Of a stretch of DNA of 24,220 nt, positions 9,471 to 18,203 are shown in pieces. This stretch comes from Sphaerosporella brunnea (Eukaryota > Ascomycota > Pezizomycetes > Pezizales > Pyronemataceae). The notes under the pieces were generated by a model. It was given only the letters and a program-made list of their open reading frames with translations, was not told where the DNA came from and ran no database searches. Made by a program: the position numbers and the translations under genes. Where the stretch lies: the NCBI GenBank assembly GCA_008704415.1, contig VXIS01000498.1:1-24220 (forward strand), given 5' to 3'. The stretch's first letter is position 1, and every line of letters begins with the position of its first letter.

Positions 9471-10917
9471 ATTTATCGTTTTGTTCGACAACGGCACGCC
9501 AGCGGAGAAGACCTGGGGTATATCCTTAAAGCAATTTTGGCAAGTATTGAGTGAGCCGAAGAGTTGTGAGTTCCATGGGGGAAGATTCGCCTGGTCATGT
9601 GTATTAACCTTCCGATGCTGTCCATAAACGTCAGTCAACTCAATGCATCAGTTTGAGACCTCAATTTCTCGGCTTGGACTCCTAACCGTATTTAAACCGG
9701 TCTGTTATCGCACCCAAACAACACTGTAATAGACAACAACCCACAAAGGTCCGAATCCCAGTTATAAATCTTGAACAGGCTTTCTCTTTTCACTGCTGCT
9801 ACTTGTAGTAACCACGGTCAATAAGAAGGAAGGGCACAACAGTAATCATACACATCATAAATGTTGCGCAGGGCTTGTGCACAGTTACCGAATGGCCTCT
9901 ATGGCTATGCTCCTGTGGAAATTGTACAGTACCATGTCACCTTGATGATAAGCCAATATTACCTGGTGGCTGTCTCTTCGTGTGGATATGAGCTATGAAA
10001 CCAGCGCCTATCAACCCTTCAGGCTCCCATAGCGTGAGTCCAGATGTCCTTCAATGATTTTAAATAAGCTAATAGAGGGATTGAGTGCGCAACTTGTAAG
10101 AAGACTTTACGACCACGGCTTCCAAACGTTGTCTTCTGTTATCAGCGATATCCAGGCAGCCATACGTACAGTCGGAAAAAAATCGTCCCTAGCTGTACTC
10201 AGGCCGTGATCACGATCACTTACGATTGTAACGTAGCACGTTCATCATTCAGGATTCCCCCGAGAAGCAATATTCCGCTTATGGCGCTGGCAGGATGTAG
10301 CACATCCAGACAATTCCTTCTGTTGTGGTTGACCAGATAGCGTCTCCAGGAACCCTCACTCACCATAGCAAGGAAAGCCAAGAATCATCCATTCTCACCA
10401 CCCAATTGACACCTCTGATCAGCGCTTGCCTTTTGGGTAGTCCAACAAACCACACACAGTGCTTCCCAAAACAGAGATCACCATGGCGTCAGGGAGTCAT
10501 ATGATGATGCAGCTCATCGACAGTCCACAGTGGATGATGTTGGAAACTGGCTTTTTAGACATGTTTCTATCATCTACCCCATCTAAGCTTGACCTCCACA
10601 CTTAAACATCCATTTTCAACCGATGATGAACTACTTCGAAGTCCATCATAAGCGCTCCAGTGAGTAAGAACGGGTTATACGCAAACCCTGCAGCCTGTGC
10701 TGACAGCCAAACTAGCGACCAACCTCACAACAATGACTACCATTACTAATATCATAGAATCATCCAACCTTGAGTCTCACCACAACACCACCATGAGGGC
10801 CAAGAAACTCTCGCTGAGTAAATTCGAACACCCATCACTACTAGCATCAACACTGTGTGCCGGTCTGCCTTGTGAACTGATGGCATTAAATGACGGGTGT
10901 ACTAAAGCCATAGCGCA
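9471..10917. other. Long gene-less stretch
   Basis: Open frames are short and lack motifs; the longest is 10697-10933. A small palindrome-like motif, GTGATCACGATCAC, lies near 10207. No matches to the repeats elsewhere in the window were noticed. The stretch directly abuts the 5-bp target duplication GCGCA of the solo LTR that follows. Confidence 0.45.
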
Positions 10918-11381
10918 TGTAACCTTTTCGTGAGATTATAAGATCCGCGATTTGACAGATGCAAATAAACTCAGAACCTTTTGTGTATCAGACTTGATAA
11001 ATACCAGGGGATACTCGAAAACAGGTCACTGATCAACGCAGTATTTATTGATGATAGTCGATACAATCGGGGCTGCTTGAAAGGCCGTATCGAAAGAAGA
11101 GAAAAGAATAGATGTAGGAAAAGCTCGCCGCTTTTATAGCCAACGATGCCAAATACAGGAGGTCATAACAGCTTGGTGGCAAATTCGTAAACAAGGAAAG
11201 AATGGACATAAGACCTACAAAGTCTGCCTTGCGAAGGCTAGAAGCTTGGAAATGACGTAGGAAAAGAAAGGTAAAGAAACTGATAGAATACTGACATCAT
11301 ACCATCGTTACTGTGACGTATTTTTATCTTTAGTAAGGAAATACGTAAGAAAGAAACCATAGTAAGTGTAATAATCTTACA
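10918..11381 (+). mobile_element. Intact solo LTR, family 1
   Basis: The 464-bp segment starts TGTAACC and ends CTTACA, an imperfect terminal inverted repeat with the canonical TG...CA ends of LTRs. It is flanked by perfect 5-bp direct repeats, GCGCA at 10913-10917 and 11382-11386. That is the expected target-site duplication of an integrase-inserted LTR element reduced by LTR-LTR recombination. Two other copies in the window, at 6977 and 17835, lie in the same orientation. Internal signals include TATAAG near 10938 and AATAAA near 10964. It is about 100 bp longer than the 17835 copy because of an internal block (around 11105-11205) missing there. Confidence 0.9.
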
Positions 11382-11386
11382 GCGCA

Positions 11387-12440
11387 CCTTGTTCAAATAG
11401 CGTCATGCGAGCAGCGTATGGTCAGGTTTGACACGTTATGCACTGCAGAACCGCTAGGCTAGGTTGTCCCAGCAGCTGGCGGTGGAGGCGTGGCTGATTG
11501 CGAAAATCGGGTGGGAGAGCCCCTGACGAAAGCTGAGAAGACGCCTTGGTAGGATTTCATACAAACAAGGAGCATCGCGTGTGCCGAATCTACTACTGTG
11601 ATTATTGCTTACTCCAATCCTGCCAGGAGATCGATTAGCCGTGCTGTCACCCGGTCTGTGGTTGGGCTAGGTGCGGTTGGACGAGCACAAAGCCAGCCGT
11701 GCGAATAGATTCATTTCGACTTCTGATTTCTGGGAGGGGCTCCCTGGTGGATTGCCACAACCCCTCTTTCCTACAGATACGCCTTAATGATTTGAGGTTT
11801 ACGTTGGCAATACCTGACCCTTTCCAAATCAAATCCTGCGAGGGGTAAGTACAAGCATCGATTCAACACGCCTGGAAGACTTGGAATGATCGCTTCCAGA
11901 CTGGAGACTGTTGAACGGAAGATATGACAACCGCAAGAAACCAGGCTTATACTGGGGCTGCTGAGGAGATTTCACTGATAGCGTCCATGAGATTCTGAGT
12001 GTTCTGGATTGCGATGATCAGTAGTAGGAAGACTGCCAGTCAATATGAGGAATGGTGGAAGCGGGGGAATTTTGGTACATATGTCTTACAGTTAAGACGG
12101 TAAAATTCAAGGGGCAGGTTGAAGTTTATTAAGTTTGATTGATTGACCGTTTTTTTAATTGCGCTCATGACGCGATCCTGCCTTCATACTGGACCCCTCG
12201 ACAATAAACATACTCAATAAAAGGGATTCAAAGCAAGTTACATTCGCTTTAATTAACAGCCCCAAAATCATGCACTTCGGATCATTCCAGTCGCGTTCTA
12301 GCATGTGCAATCCCTCTGGGCGACCAGCGTCTACGCCTGGCGGAATAGCAAACCCGCCATTAGTTTGGATGTGGTGATAGTTGTTCACAGCAGCGGCAGT
12401 TTGCGATCTTAATTGTCGTCATTCTTGCGACGGCGATGCT
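11387..12440. other. Gene-less stretch
   Basis: Several short open frames (for example 11647-11832 and 12155-12388, both minus) have no recognised domain. Nothing supports an intact gene. The region lies between the solo LTR and the LINE ORF2 relic and could include undetected decayed LINE sequence. Confidence 0.4.
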
Positions 12441-12445
12441 TTCTT

Positions 12446-12960
12446 CCCCTTGCCGAATGTACGCATACTCATCATCTCGGCACCAAAAACGAGGTCTTTG
12501 ATTGAGAGGTCTATTGGCCCCAGCCAATGCATGGCACGCCTCATCATCAAGGAGAGCCGTTAATTGCCTGACCCTGGTGGCTCCTAGGACTCTGCGATGG
12601 GTCCTTGGACATGCCAGCGTCAACAGCAATGAGTCCGCGGAAATGATGGCCAAGGATGCAGCATCACCTGCAACCAGAGCCCCCAACCAAGCGCTTTACG
12701 CCAGCCCAGTTTGATCAAGCATAAATTATCGTGCTTCCTACGCACCGGTAAAGAAGACCGGCTTCCGGCCAGGTCTCAAAAAGTCGAGAAACGCGCTGGC
12801 ATCCCAGTACAACCAACTCCTTACCGGGCGTGCAATCAAAGCACCCAATCTCGAGGGAAAGCTTTGCGATAAAGACTCCGACTGATGTTTATTTGTATCT
12901 CAGACAAGCACGAGCACCCCGAACACTTCTTCAAGCAGTCGCGATAGTGGCTTGCGCAGA
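12446..12960 (+). pseudogene. LINE ORF2 relic: RNase H and C-terminal region
   Basis: Three frames of the plus strand, read in order, match the end of a fungal (Tad1-like) LINE ORF2. First comes VRILIISAPKTRSLIERSIG (around 12460-12520) with a following GPSQ, resembling the RNase H segment before its last helix. Next is LRWVLGHASVNSNESAEMMA followed by KDAA (12590-12660), which fits the RNase H signature W-V-x-G-H ... N-E-x-A-(D) ... A-K; the usual final Asp is Glu here. Then come KKSRNALASQYNQLLTGRAI (around 12785-12845) and, in another frame, HEHPEHFFKQSR (around 12910-12945), which resemble the post-RNase H tail and its His/Cys motif. Stops and frameshifts show that it is dead. No reverse transcriptase domain was found upstream. 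Confidence 0.7.
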
Positions 12961-13133
12961 ATCAGCGCGAGAATGACTGCTCTCGCTGAATGGATATGCG
13001 GTGGAGAACAAGAAATCATCGGAGTCACCCTCAGGAAAGTCAGCCGACTCGTCTGGCGGCTAGTCGGCCCGACGGTGGGCTGCCGAGAACTGCCATCCGG
13101 TTGATCAGCGTTCCCACTGGGCGTTGTTAAGCG

Positions 13134-13367
13134 CTACCCCGATCTGCAGAACACAGAGACGTTCACGCTGTTGAACCTGGGTAACTGTCGTTGGTCCTTG
13201 TTCGCCCGATCGCGGTCTATTGAGTCATCTGCATGATGCACAGTGTGCTCCAGCTGATCTGCGTCTATATCCTGAGACTCAATGTCAAAAAATGAGTCGT
13301 TCGCACTTACCAATCGAAACGCAACCAATGTCGCGAGCTGGGCTTTGAGCAGGACTTGGTTGCTCAT
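13134..13367 (-). CDS. Possible small hypothetical protein
   Basis: The frame opens at ATG (13367), reads MSNQVLLKAQLATLVAFRLV and stops after 77 codons. It contains a GTAAGT-to-CTCAG segment of 39 nt (around 13310-13272) that would make an in-frame intron, but 39 nt is shorter than most fungal introns. The N-terminus is mildly hydrophobic and the C-terminal half is acidic then basic. No family is recognised and chance is not excluded. Confidence 0.25.
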   Translation of the reverse strand: MSNQVLLKAQLATLVAFRLVSANDSFFDIESQDIDADQLEHTVHHADDSIDRDRANKDQRQLPRFNSVNVSVFCRSG

Positions 13368-13741
13368 TTCTTGATGATGACCAACATTGCGTGCATGATA
13401 GGTCTTGCAGGATGCCTGAGCAACATGTTGAAGTTGCTCGGTGAGTGCAACCTCAAGAACTGTGACTGGGTCGATTGTGTTGCGTATAGCGATCCGCCTG
13501 GGAGGTGAATACCTATCGCAGGTATGTAAATCACCGATGGTCTGATGTGTCCTCGGAAGTTGTTTGTTTACTGCCGATTGGTTCAGCGATCAGGTGGGGC
13601 CGATCATGGTGTGTGGGATAGGTTACCACTATGGGCGACGAATACCGATCTAATCTGCGGCCATTGAAGGGTTCTTAAACCCTCCCAACTCATCGGTGGT
13701 TCAGTGCAGAATGCCACACTCAGCGGTCAGTCAATGGCAGT
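13368..13741. other. Gene-less stretch before LINE insertion
   Basis: No supported feature. It ends at the first copy of the 13-bp target-site duplication of the LINE-derived element. Confidence 0.45.
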
Positions 13742-15088
13742 GCGACTAATACTGTATCCTTCCTACACACCACTCGCTTCGTGCTTACTAGCGCCAAGCT
13801 GCAACGTGGTGCTCGCTGATTGGTCGATACCTACCATCACGAATCCTACTTTTGCCTCAATGCCCTACCACTCCTCCTTCTTCCGAAATCGGAAAGCCTC
13901 GACACTCCGTGCATGAAATGCATGATGTAATGGCCATGGCAATAAGGGCGTGTCGCGAGGCAGGTCGTGCTCGCTGGGATCTCCTCAGTGCTTTCACACG
14001 CGAACAAGCTGAGGCTGCCCACGTGCTCACCGAGTTGGGGAGGAGGTACCACCCAGAGCAAACGACAGACGCGGAGATGCAGGACACGGGCGAGGACTCC
14101 CCTCGGACCGCCACCATTGAGGACTTCGAAGAACTTTTGGACCGGCGTATCGACGCCTTCAAGGAAGGACACGATACCAGCATGGCCAGGTTGGTCACGA
14201 TCGTACTTGAGCTGAAAGGTACGGTCGACAAGCTCTGTACTCAGAACGGAGAGCTTCTGGTTCGACTCAAGGGGCTCGAAGCAAAAAGCCATCGAACTAC
14301 AACGGTATCACACGGGGCGACCCAGACGTCGCCACCGCCATGGGTCGCAAATTCGGCAACCCAGACGCGGCCCGCACCCCCGCCCCCGCCCGCAACGACG
14401 GGGGCGGAGACGCCGGTAGCTCCACCTGCTGCGACAAAGTCGAAGCGTAAGCTCTCCGGGCCGCCTAGCCCGGCGCAGAAACCAACGAAGAACGCACGGG
14501 AGATCTCTCCCCCCCGCTCCCTAATGCATTCGAAGCATGCAGGGCCGAGCGACGCACTGGTCTCGGTGCGCCCAACGCCTGACACGCGAGATGCACCAGC
14601 TCCGTCCGCCCCTCGCGATGAGGCTGAGGCGAAAGAGGGATGGAAGAAGGTTGAGAGAAAGAAGCGCAGGCGGCCCGCGAGCCGCACTGCGGCACATTCA
14701 GCCGGGAAGAGCGTCCCGTCCTGGGCCCAAGTGGCCGGTGACGGAGCTGTTTGCTTCAACTTCTACATAGGAGGAGGAGCAGGCATCGCCAAGTCACACA
14801 CGGCACGCAAACCCTGGGGGGACAGTAAGAAGAAGGAGAAGAAGAAGGAGAAGGGAAAGGGGAAAGAGCAGCGGGCTCCTAGGGTGTAGAGGCAGTGGGA
14901 GGTGGCTACGGTCTTTTCCGCCGTTTATGTGTTGTGATTCCCTTGATTTTCTTTCCTTAAGAGAGCCGCAGGCCCTAGTAGTAGGCTCTGTCCTAAGGGG
15001 TAGCACAGTCTCTCTTCTCTATATATGCCATGGCGGCAAGCGGCCGAATGCAATATGATTAAAACAAAAAACAAAGCGACTGATACTG
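13742..15088 (+). mobile_element. Internally deleted LINE copy with target-site duplication
   Basis: The element proper spans 13755-15075 (1,321 bp). GCGACTAATACTG (13742-13754) and GCGACTGATACTG (15076-15088) flank it and differ at one position, a typical LINE target-site duplication. The 3' end carries an A-rich tail (ATTAAAACAAAAAACAAA) directly before the second duplication. Inside there is a 5' leader, one long ORF1-like frame (13918-14889), and a 3' untranslated region of about 190 bp. No endonuclease, reverse transcriptase or RNase H is present, so this is a non-autonomous deletion derivative that must have been mobilised in trans. The one-base difference in the duplication indicates moderate age. 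Confidence 0.85.
13918..14889 (+). CDS. LINE ORF1-like (gag-like) protein, 3' end fused
   Basis: The first in-frame ATG (13918) gives 323 residues; the frame is open further upstream but has no ATG. Residues about 66-123 are rich in Glu, Leu and Lys with heptad-like spacing and probably form a coiled coil, as in LINE ORF1 oligomerisation domains. Residues about 138-200 are Pro/Ala/Thr-rich. GWKKVERKKRRRP (from 241) and PSWAQVA (267-273) recall the basic stretch and SWA-x-VA motif seen in ORF1 proteins of fungal LINEs. The expected CCHC zinc knuckles are missing. The last 20 or so residues are a Lys/Glu/Gly-rich tail that may come from the 3' part of the element, joined by the internal deletion near residue 275-300. 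The frame is intact, so a short RNA-binding protein could still be made. Confidence 0.65.
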   Translation: MHDVMAMAIRACREAGRARWDLLSAFTREQAEAAHVLTELGRRYHPEQTTDAEMQDTGEDSPRTATIEDFEELLDRRIDAFKEGHDTSMARLVTIVLELKGTVDKLCTQNGELLVRLKGLEAKSHRTTTVSHGATQTSPPPWVANSATQTRPAPPPPPATTGAETPVAPPAATKSKRKLSGPPSPAQKPTKNAREISPPRSLMHSKHAGPSDALVSVRPTPDTRDAPAPSAPRDEAEAKEGWKKVERKKRRRPASRTAAHSAGKSVPSWAQVAGDGAVCFNFYIGGGAGIAKSHTARKPWGDSKKKEKKKEKGKGKEQRAPRV

Positions 15089-15440
15089 GGTGATGCTTGA
15101 CTCAAACAGCAAAGACGAAGACATCATAATACAGCGCTGATTGACCTTTTAACTATGGTATGAGGTTGGACCTCGACCCAGGGCTACACGGTGTTGCCTC
15201 GCACTCAGGCACCAGGCGAAACTCCAAAACTCTGAGGGAGAGCTCCAAACGCCAGTATTAAGGCGCCGTAGCTGAAGCGTCGATCGCAATCAAAAGACTG
15301 GACACAGAGGGCGGCGGAGGTAGGTGGAGGTCCTTCAGGTTGTTGAATGTGCATCACCCATTCATGTTTCTTTCCTTGATGTATGTGTAAGCAAAAAAAC
15401 TACGGGTGCCCGCAGGCGCCTGGGTCTCGATCCAAAAAGC
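15089..15440. other. Stretch between LINE and duplicated gene
   Basis: No supported gene or repeat. It probably contains the lost 5' part of the gene copy that ends at 15773. Confidence 0.35.
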
Positions 15441-15447
15441 GTGGTCC

Positions 15448-15513
15448 AAACGGGCCGTGATTTCAAAGCCCGTTTCAATCAGTCCGGTTCAGGCCGCGCT
15501 CAAAGCCGGACTG
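15448..15513. repeat. Two adjacent inverted repeats
   Basis: AAACGGGC (15448-15455) pairs with GCCCGTTT (15468-15475), and CAGTCCGG (15480-15487) pairs with CCGGACTG (15506-15513). Both stems are perfect 8-mers and lie side by side. They sit just upstream of the duplicated gene copy. Their role is unknown; they may mark the end of a small element. Confidence 0.4.
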
Positions 15514-15578
15514 GCCGAACTTTTGACAGCCCTCCCCCAGATCCCAACAACCAAGAGCATTCGCTCTGACATCATCAG

Positions 15579-15773
15579 CAGAAGGCTATCCATCAGGAGA
15601 AGAAGCCCGAAAATGACCTCGCAGTCACCCCGGGACCGGCGTCCGTGTCGGCTGTTCAGCAAAAAACTGGGTCCATTTACGTAGATGTGTTCTGTTATAC
15701 AGGCATCGACATCGCCTGGAAACCTAATGACAGTGGTTCAGGAATTACCTTCACCTTTCGTGAATCGGCCTAG
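15579..15773 (+). pseudogene. Unknown gene copy 1, last exon
   Basis: A 65-codon exon starts after the acceptor CTCTGACATCATCAG (CTGAC branch site plus CAG), encodes GSIYVDVFCYTGIDIAWKPN near its end and stops at TAG 15771-15773. Its sequence and acceptor match 16476-16697, so the two are paralogues. Aligned features are SI-x-VDV, Y-x-G-x-D-x-AW and a closing (S/T)F(S/T)F. The upstream sequence corresponding to the other copy's donor is not a usable GT site here, and no convincing upstream exon frame was found, so this copy is probably dead or truncated. Family and function are unknown. Confidence 0.45.
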
Positions 15774-16142
15774 GTCGCGTGGAAACTGTGGTAGTTGGAT
15801 GACATGCAGAGGGAGAAGGTCGTGATGTGCACTTCGGGGATTTGGCAGGTGGAAGATGACAGGCGTTACCTACATCACAACGCTGTTCTGATGACTGCAA
15901 CCCCGCTCAGTGCGAGCATAATAAAAAAGCAATTTTATCTTGGCGCTCACAACGACCATTATGGAACGTGCTCAACTACATATCCGACTCGTATCCCGAT
16001 GTCACCCCTTGTTAAACTTGTGATTCCGTTGAGGTGGCCGGTGCCTGTGCCTTGCATGCAAGCAGCTTCGTTGCTTTGAGCGTAATGATGCTCTGGGTGT
16101 GCCGAAGCAATCGGTCGTCTGCAGGCGATGAAAGGCTGTTTT
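15774..16142. other. Stretch between the two gene copies
   Basis: A 94-codon plus-strand frame (15795-16079) has no recognised motif. No other feature is supported. Confidence 0.35.
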
Positions 16143-16232
16143 AAACTATAGAGATCCGAGTATGAACGAGTTTAACAAGGTCGAAATAGGGTATCTGTAG
16201 AGATGCCCTATTGTTAGATGTAAGAGCTGACG
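16143..16232 (+). repeat. LTR-like repeat family 2, fragment
   Basis: It matches 17492-17577 in the same orientation. Shared blocks include GATCCGAGTATGAACG, TAACAAG, GTATCT, TAGAGAT and a GATGTAAG end. An imperfect inverted repeat, AGGGTATCT/AGATGCCCT, lies inside. Similarity stops at about 16232, exactly where coding-like sequence of the unknown gene copy 2 begins. The repeat may therefore have truncated that gene. Confidence 0.6.
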
Positions 16233-16697
16233 CTCCTGAGGACGCTGCGGTTGTGACTCCCACTGCTCACGGTGAAACCTCTCAAGCCACCGGTATCTAA
16301 CAACCTCTTCCACTCTACCGAGCGTTGCCTGACAATCATACCACAGTGCCCTCGATTCCAGCGTCAGGTGGGTCCGACGATGTCAAGAAACACAAGTGCA
16401 AGCCCAAGCGGAAGCGCAAGGCCAAGGTGAATCCCCGACCCCGACAACCAAGAGCATTCGGTCTGACATCATCAGCAGATGCCTATCGAAAATGACAATC
16501 CTCGGAACGTTCCCAAGCTTAAGACCGACACCAGTGCTTCTGACAGTGTTTGCCTCCCGGCGTCGGCTGTTCAGGGAAACATTAGATCCATTGACGTCGA
16601 TGTGCCCAATTATCAAGGCGTAGACGTTGCCTGGGATCTCAACGCCAATGGCACTGTTTCCGCGGTTAGCTTCTCATTTGCTGGATCTACGTCATAG
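16224..16697 (+). pseudogene. Unknown gene copy 2 with one intron and a nonsense codon
   Basis: One plus-strand frame is protein-like from about 16224 (ADAPEDAAVVTPTAHGETSQ), stops at TAA 16298-16300, and continues open with VPSIPASGGSDDVKKHK and a basic run (KPKRKRKAK). A donor at 16427 (GTGAAT), branch CTGAC and acceptor at 16475 (ATCATCAG) define a 49-nt intron. Splicing keeps the frame and joins it to a 74-codon exon ending at TAG 16695-16697, with SIDVDVPNYQGVDVAWDLNA near the end. The basic run could be a nuclear or nucleic-acid binding signal. TAA may derive from CAA. The LTR-like fragment abuts its 5' end. An AATAAAT about 65 bp downstream could be a polyadenylation signal. No family is recognised. 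Confidence 0.5.
16427..16475 (+). other. Predicted 49-nt intron in gene copy 2
   Basis: GTGAAT donor, CTGAC branch site 10 nt before the acceptor, and CAG end. Both sides are in phase 0. The same branch and acceptor sequence is present in copy 1 (ending 15578), supporting an ancestral intron. Confidence 0.55.
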
Positions 16698-17149
16698 GGC
16701 ACTCTAATCGTGTTTCGTCTTGTCTTGTGGAGGTTTCTAGCGTGGTTCATTCTGGCTACAGAATAAATACATCGCGTCGGTATACCTTTCGCTGCTTTTG
16801 TGCAAATATATATAGTGCAGGCGGCCTGGAACCAGCAGTTCGGCGGGGTCCATTGGTGCAGATATTGATGATAATCAATGGAGTTGGTGATGCAAACGAG
16901 CCGGCTCGAGACGGGCGCAAGGGGTGACTCGAGCCGGATCGTCACTTTTACTGGCTGGAGCCAAAGTTTGAGATGGTGGAGAGAAATCATATTTTGAGGC
17001 GGGAGCACGCGGGCAGGACGCAGTTCATGGCCATGTAAATTTTCTACAATATAGTTATGACATGGTAGATCGGTCCGATACGTCTGACAGAGAGAGTTGA
17101 GCGCTGCCTCGGGGTCTCAATCTACACCCTGCGGCACATCATGGTGACT
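16698..17149. other. Intergenic stretch with perfect hairpin
   Basis: CCGGCTCGAG (16901-16910) and CTCGAGCCGG (16928-16937) form a perfect 10-bp stem with a 17-nt loop. A short plus-strand frame after it (ending TAA near 17038) reads FYWLEPKFEMVERNHILRRE, which is coding-like but unidentified. Nothing else is supported. Confidence 0.4.
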
Positions 17150-17350
17150 CCGAGTGTTTGCCCCCCCGACCCCCACCCGTAGTAGAACCTCCGGATCTTC
17201 GTACTCCCATTGTTCCCAGCTGTTTACTTCCGTTTTCTTGAGCCAACGCTTAATCAACAACAGAGCGCAGCTCGACTCCTCCAGAAGCCGGTTGCGTTTC
17301 TTTGCGATAATATTACCCGCCCTAAAAACCTTAGCAGATCTGACAAAATC
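17150..17350 (-). pseudogene. hAT transposase C-terminal (dimerisation) relic
   Basis: On the minus strand, from about 17350, the frame reads SAKVFRAGNIIAKKRNRLLE and then LLLIKRWLKK. This matches the hAT-family C-terminal signature, in which (S/A)D-x-ER-x-FS-x-AGN is followed by KRNRL and L-K-W. The usual ER before FS is replaced by AK here. The frame has no start codon, and a TAA precedes it about 20 nt upstream, so only the end of the gene remains. No catalytic core, terminal inverted repeats or 8-bp target duplication was found nearby. The plus-strand open frame in this interval is a shadow. Confidence 0.75.
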
Positions 17351-17491
17351 GCAGCCTTGAGATTTGCAGAATTACACTGATAAGAGTCACCCGCACGGGA
17401 GGCAGGAAGCCCAAACTGTGAGGTAGTCCCATGCGATTCTCGCCAATGTAAGAAACCGGTGCTAATTGAGCACCAGTGCAGTGGATCTTTA

Positions 17492-17700
17492 TTACTCTAT
17501 GGGGATCCGAGTATGAACGTGTGTAACAAGATAGAACTAGAGTATCTTTAGAGATACCCTAAGATTGGATGTAAGCTAGCTAGCGCTTCGTTCTGCCTAT
17601 AAAGGGCAGAACCAAGCGCCAGGCCCCGAACCTTGCAATCAACACTTCTATATACTTAAGCAACAGCTATTGACAGCAACTCCGTCTATAGCTTTAAAAG
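17492..17700 (+). repeat. LTR-like repeat family 2, longer copy
   Basis: The first 85 bp match 16143-16232. It continues with TGTAACAAG near 17521, a TATAAAG held in a long hairpin (17583-17619), then a leader-like stretch with CTTAAGCAACA near 17658-17668, which could be the LTR 3' end. Order and signals resemble a fungal retroelement LTR. Exact ends and target duplications were not resolved. Confidence 0.5.
17583..17619 (+). promoter_or_regulatory. TATA box in a 13-bp stem-loop
   Basis: GCGCTT, then a CG mismatch, then TTCTGCC (17591-17597) pair with GGCAGAA (17605-17611), CC, and AAGCGC (17614-17619). The loop is exactly TATAAAG (17598-17604). Thirteen of fifteen positions pair. It is probably the LTR core promoter. 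Confidence 0.5.
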
Positions 17701-17834
17701 ACTCGGCTTTCCTCGCTTTTGTGAACATTCCACATTCCGTAGCCAAGGATCCTCTCAGGCACTCCTTACGACTACGCACCAACCAACATCGCAATCTGGA
17801 ATGAGAACGCCTGAGCTAGGCAGTGTTTAGCAGA

Positions 17835-18198
17835 TGTAATATTTTAGTGAGCTTATAAGATCCCGTATTTCATAGATACAACTAAACCCAGAACCTTTTG
17901 TGCAACGGACTTGATGAATAGCAATAGGATACTCGAAAACAGGTCAACGATCAACCCAGCATTTAATGATGATAATCAATACCATGAGGCTGCTTGAAAG
18001 GCTGTATCGAAGAAGAGAAACACAATGGAGACCTACACAGTCTGCCTTGTGAAGGTTAGAAGATCCGACATGACGTAGTAAGGAAAGTTAAAGAACGTCC
18101 TAGCATACTGACATCATATTATCGTTACTGTAACGTAGTTTCATATCTTGAGTAAGGAGATACGTCGCACACATCATACTATGTGTAATAATATTACA
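17835..18198 (+). mobile_element. Solo LTR, family 1, shorter copy
   Basis: The 364-bp segment begins TGTAATATT and ends AATATTACA, a perfect 9-bp terminal inverted repeat. Flanks are GCAGA (17830-17834) and GCAAA (18199-18203), a 5-bp target duplication with one G/A difference. It is colinear with 10918-11381 but lacks about 100 bp in the middle. Shared blocks include AACCTTTTGTG, GATACTCGAAAACAGGTCA, GGCTGCTTGAAAGGC and ATCGTTACTGT. It lies immediately downstream of the family 2 LTR-like repeat. Confidence 0.85.
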
Positions 18199-18203
18199 GC
18201 AAA

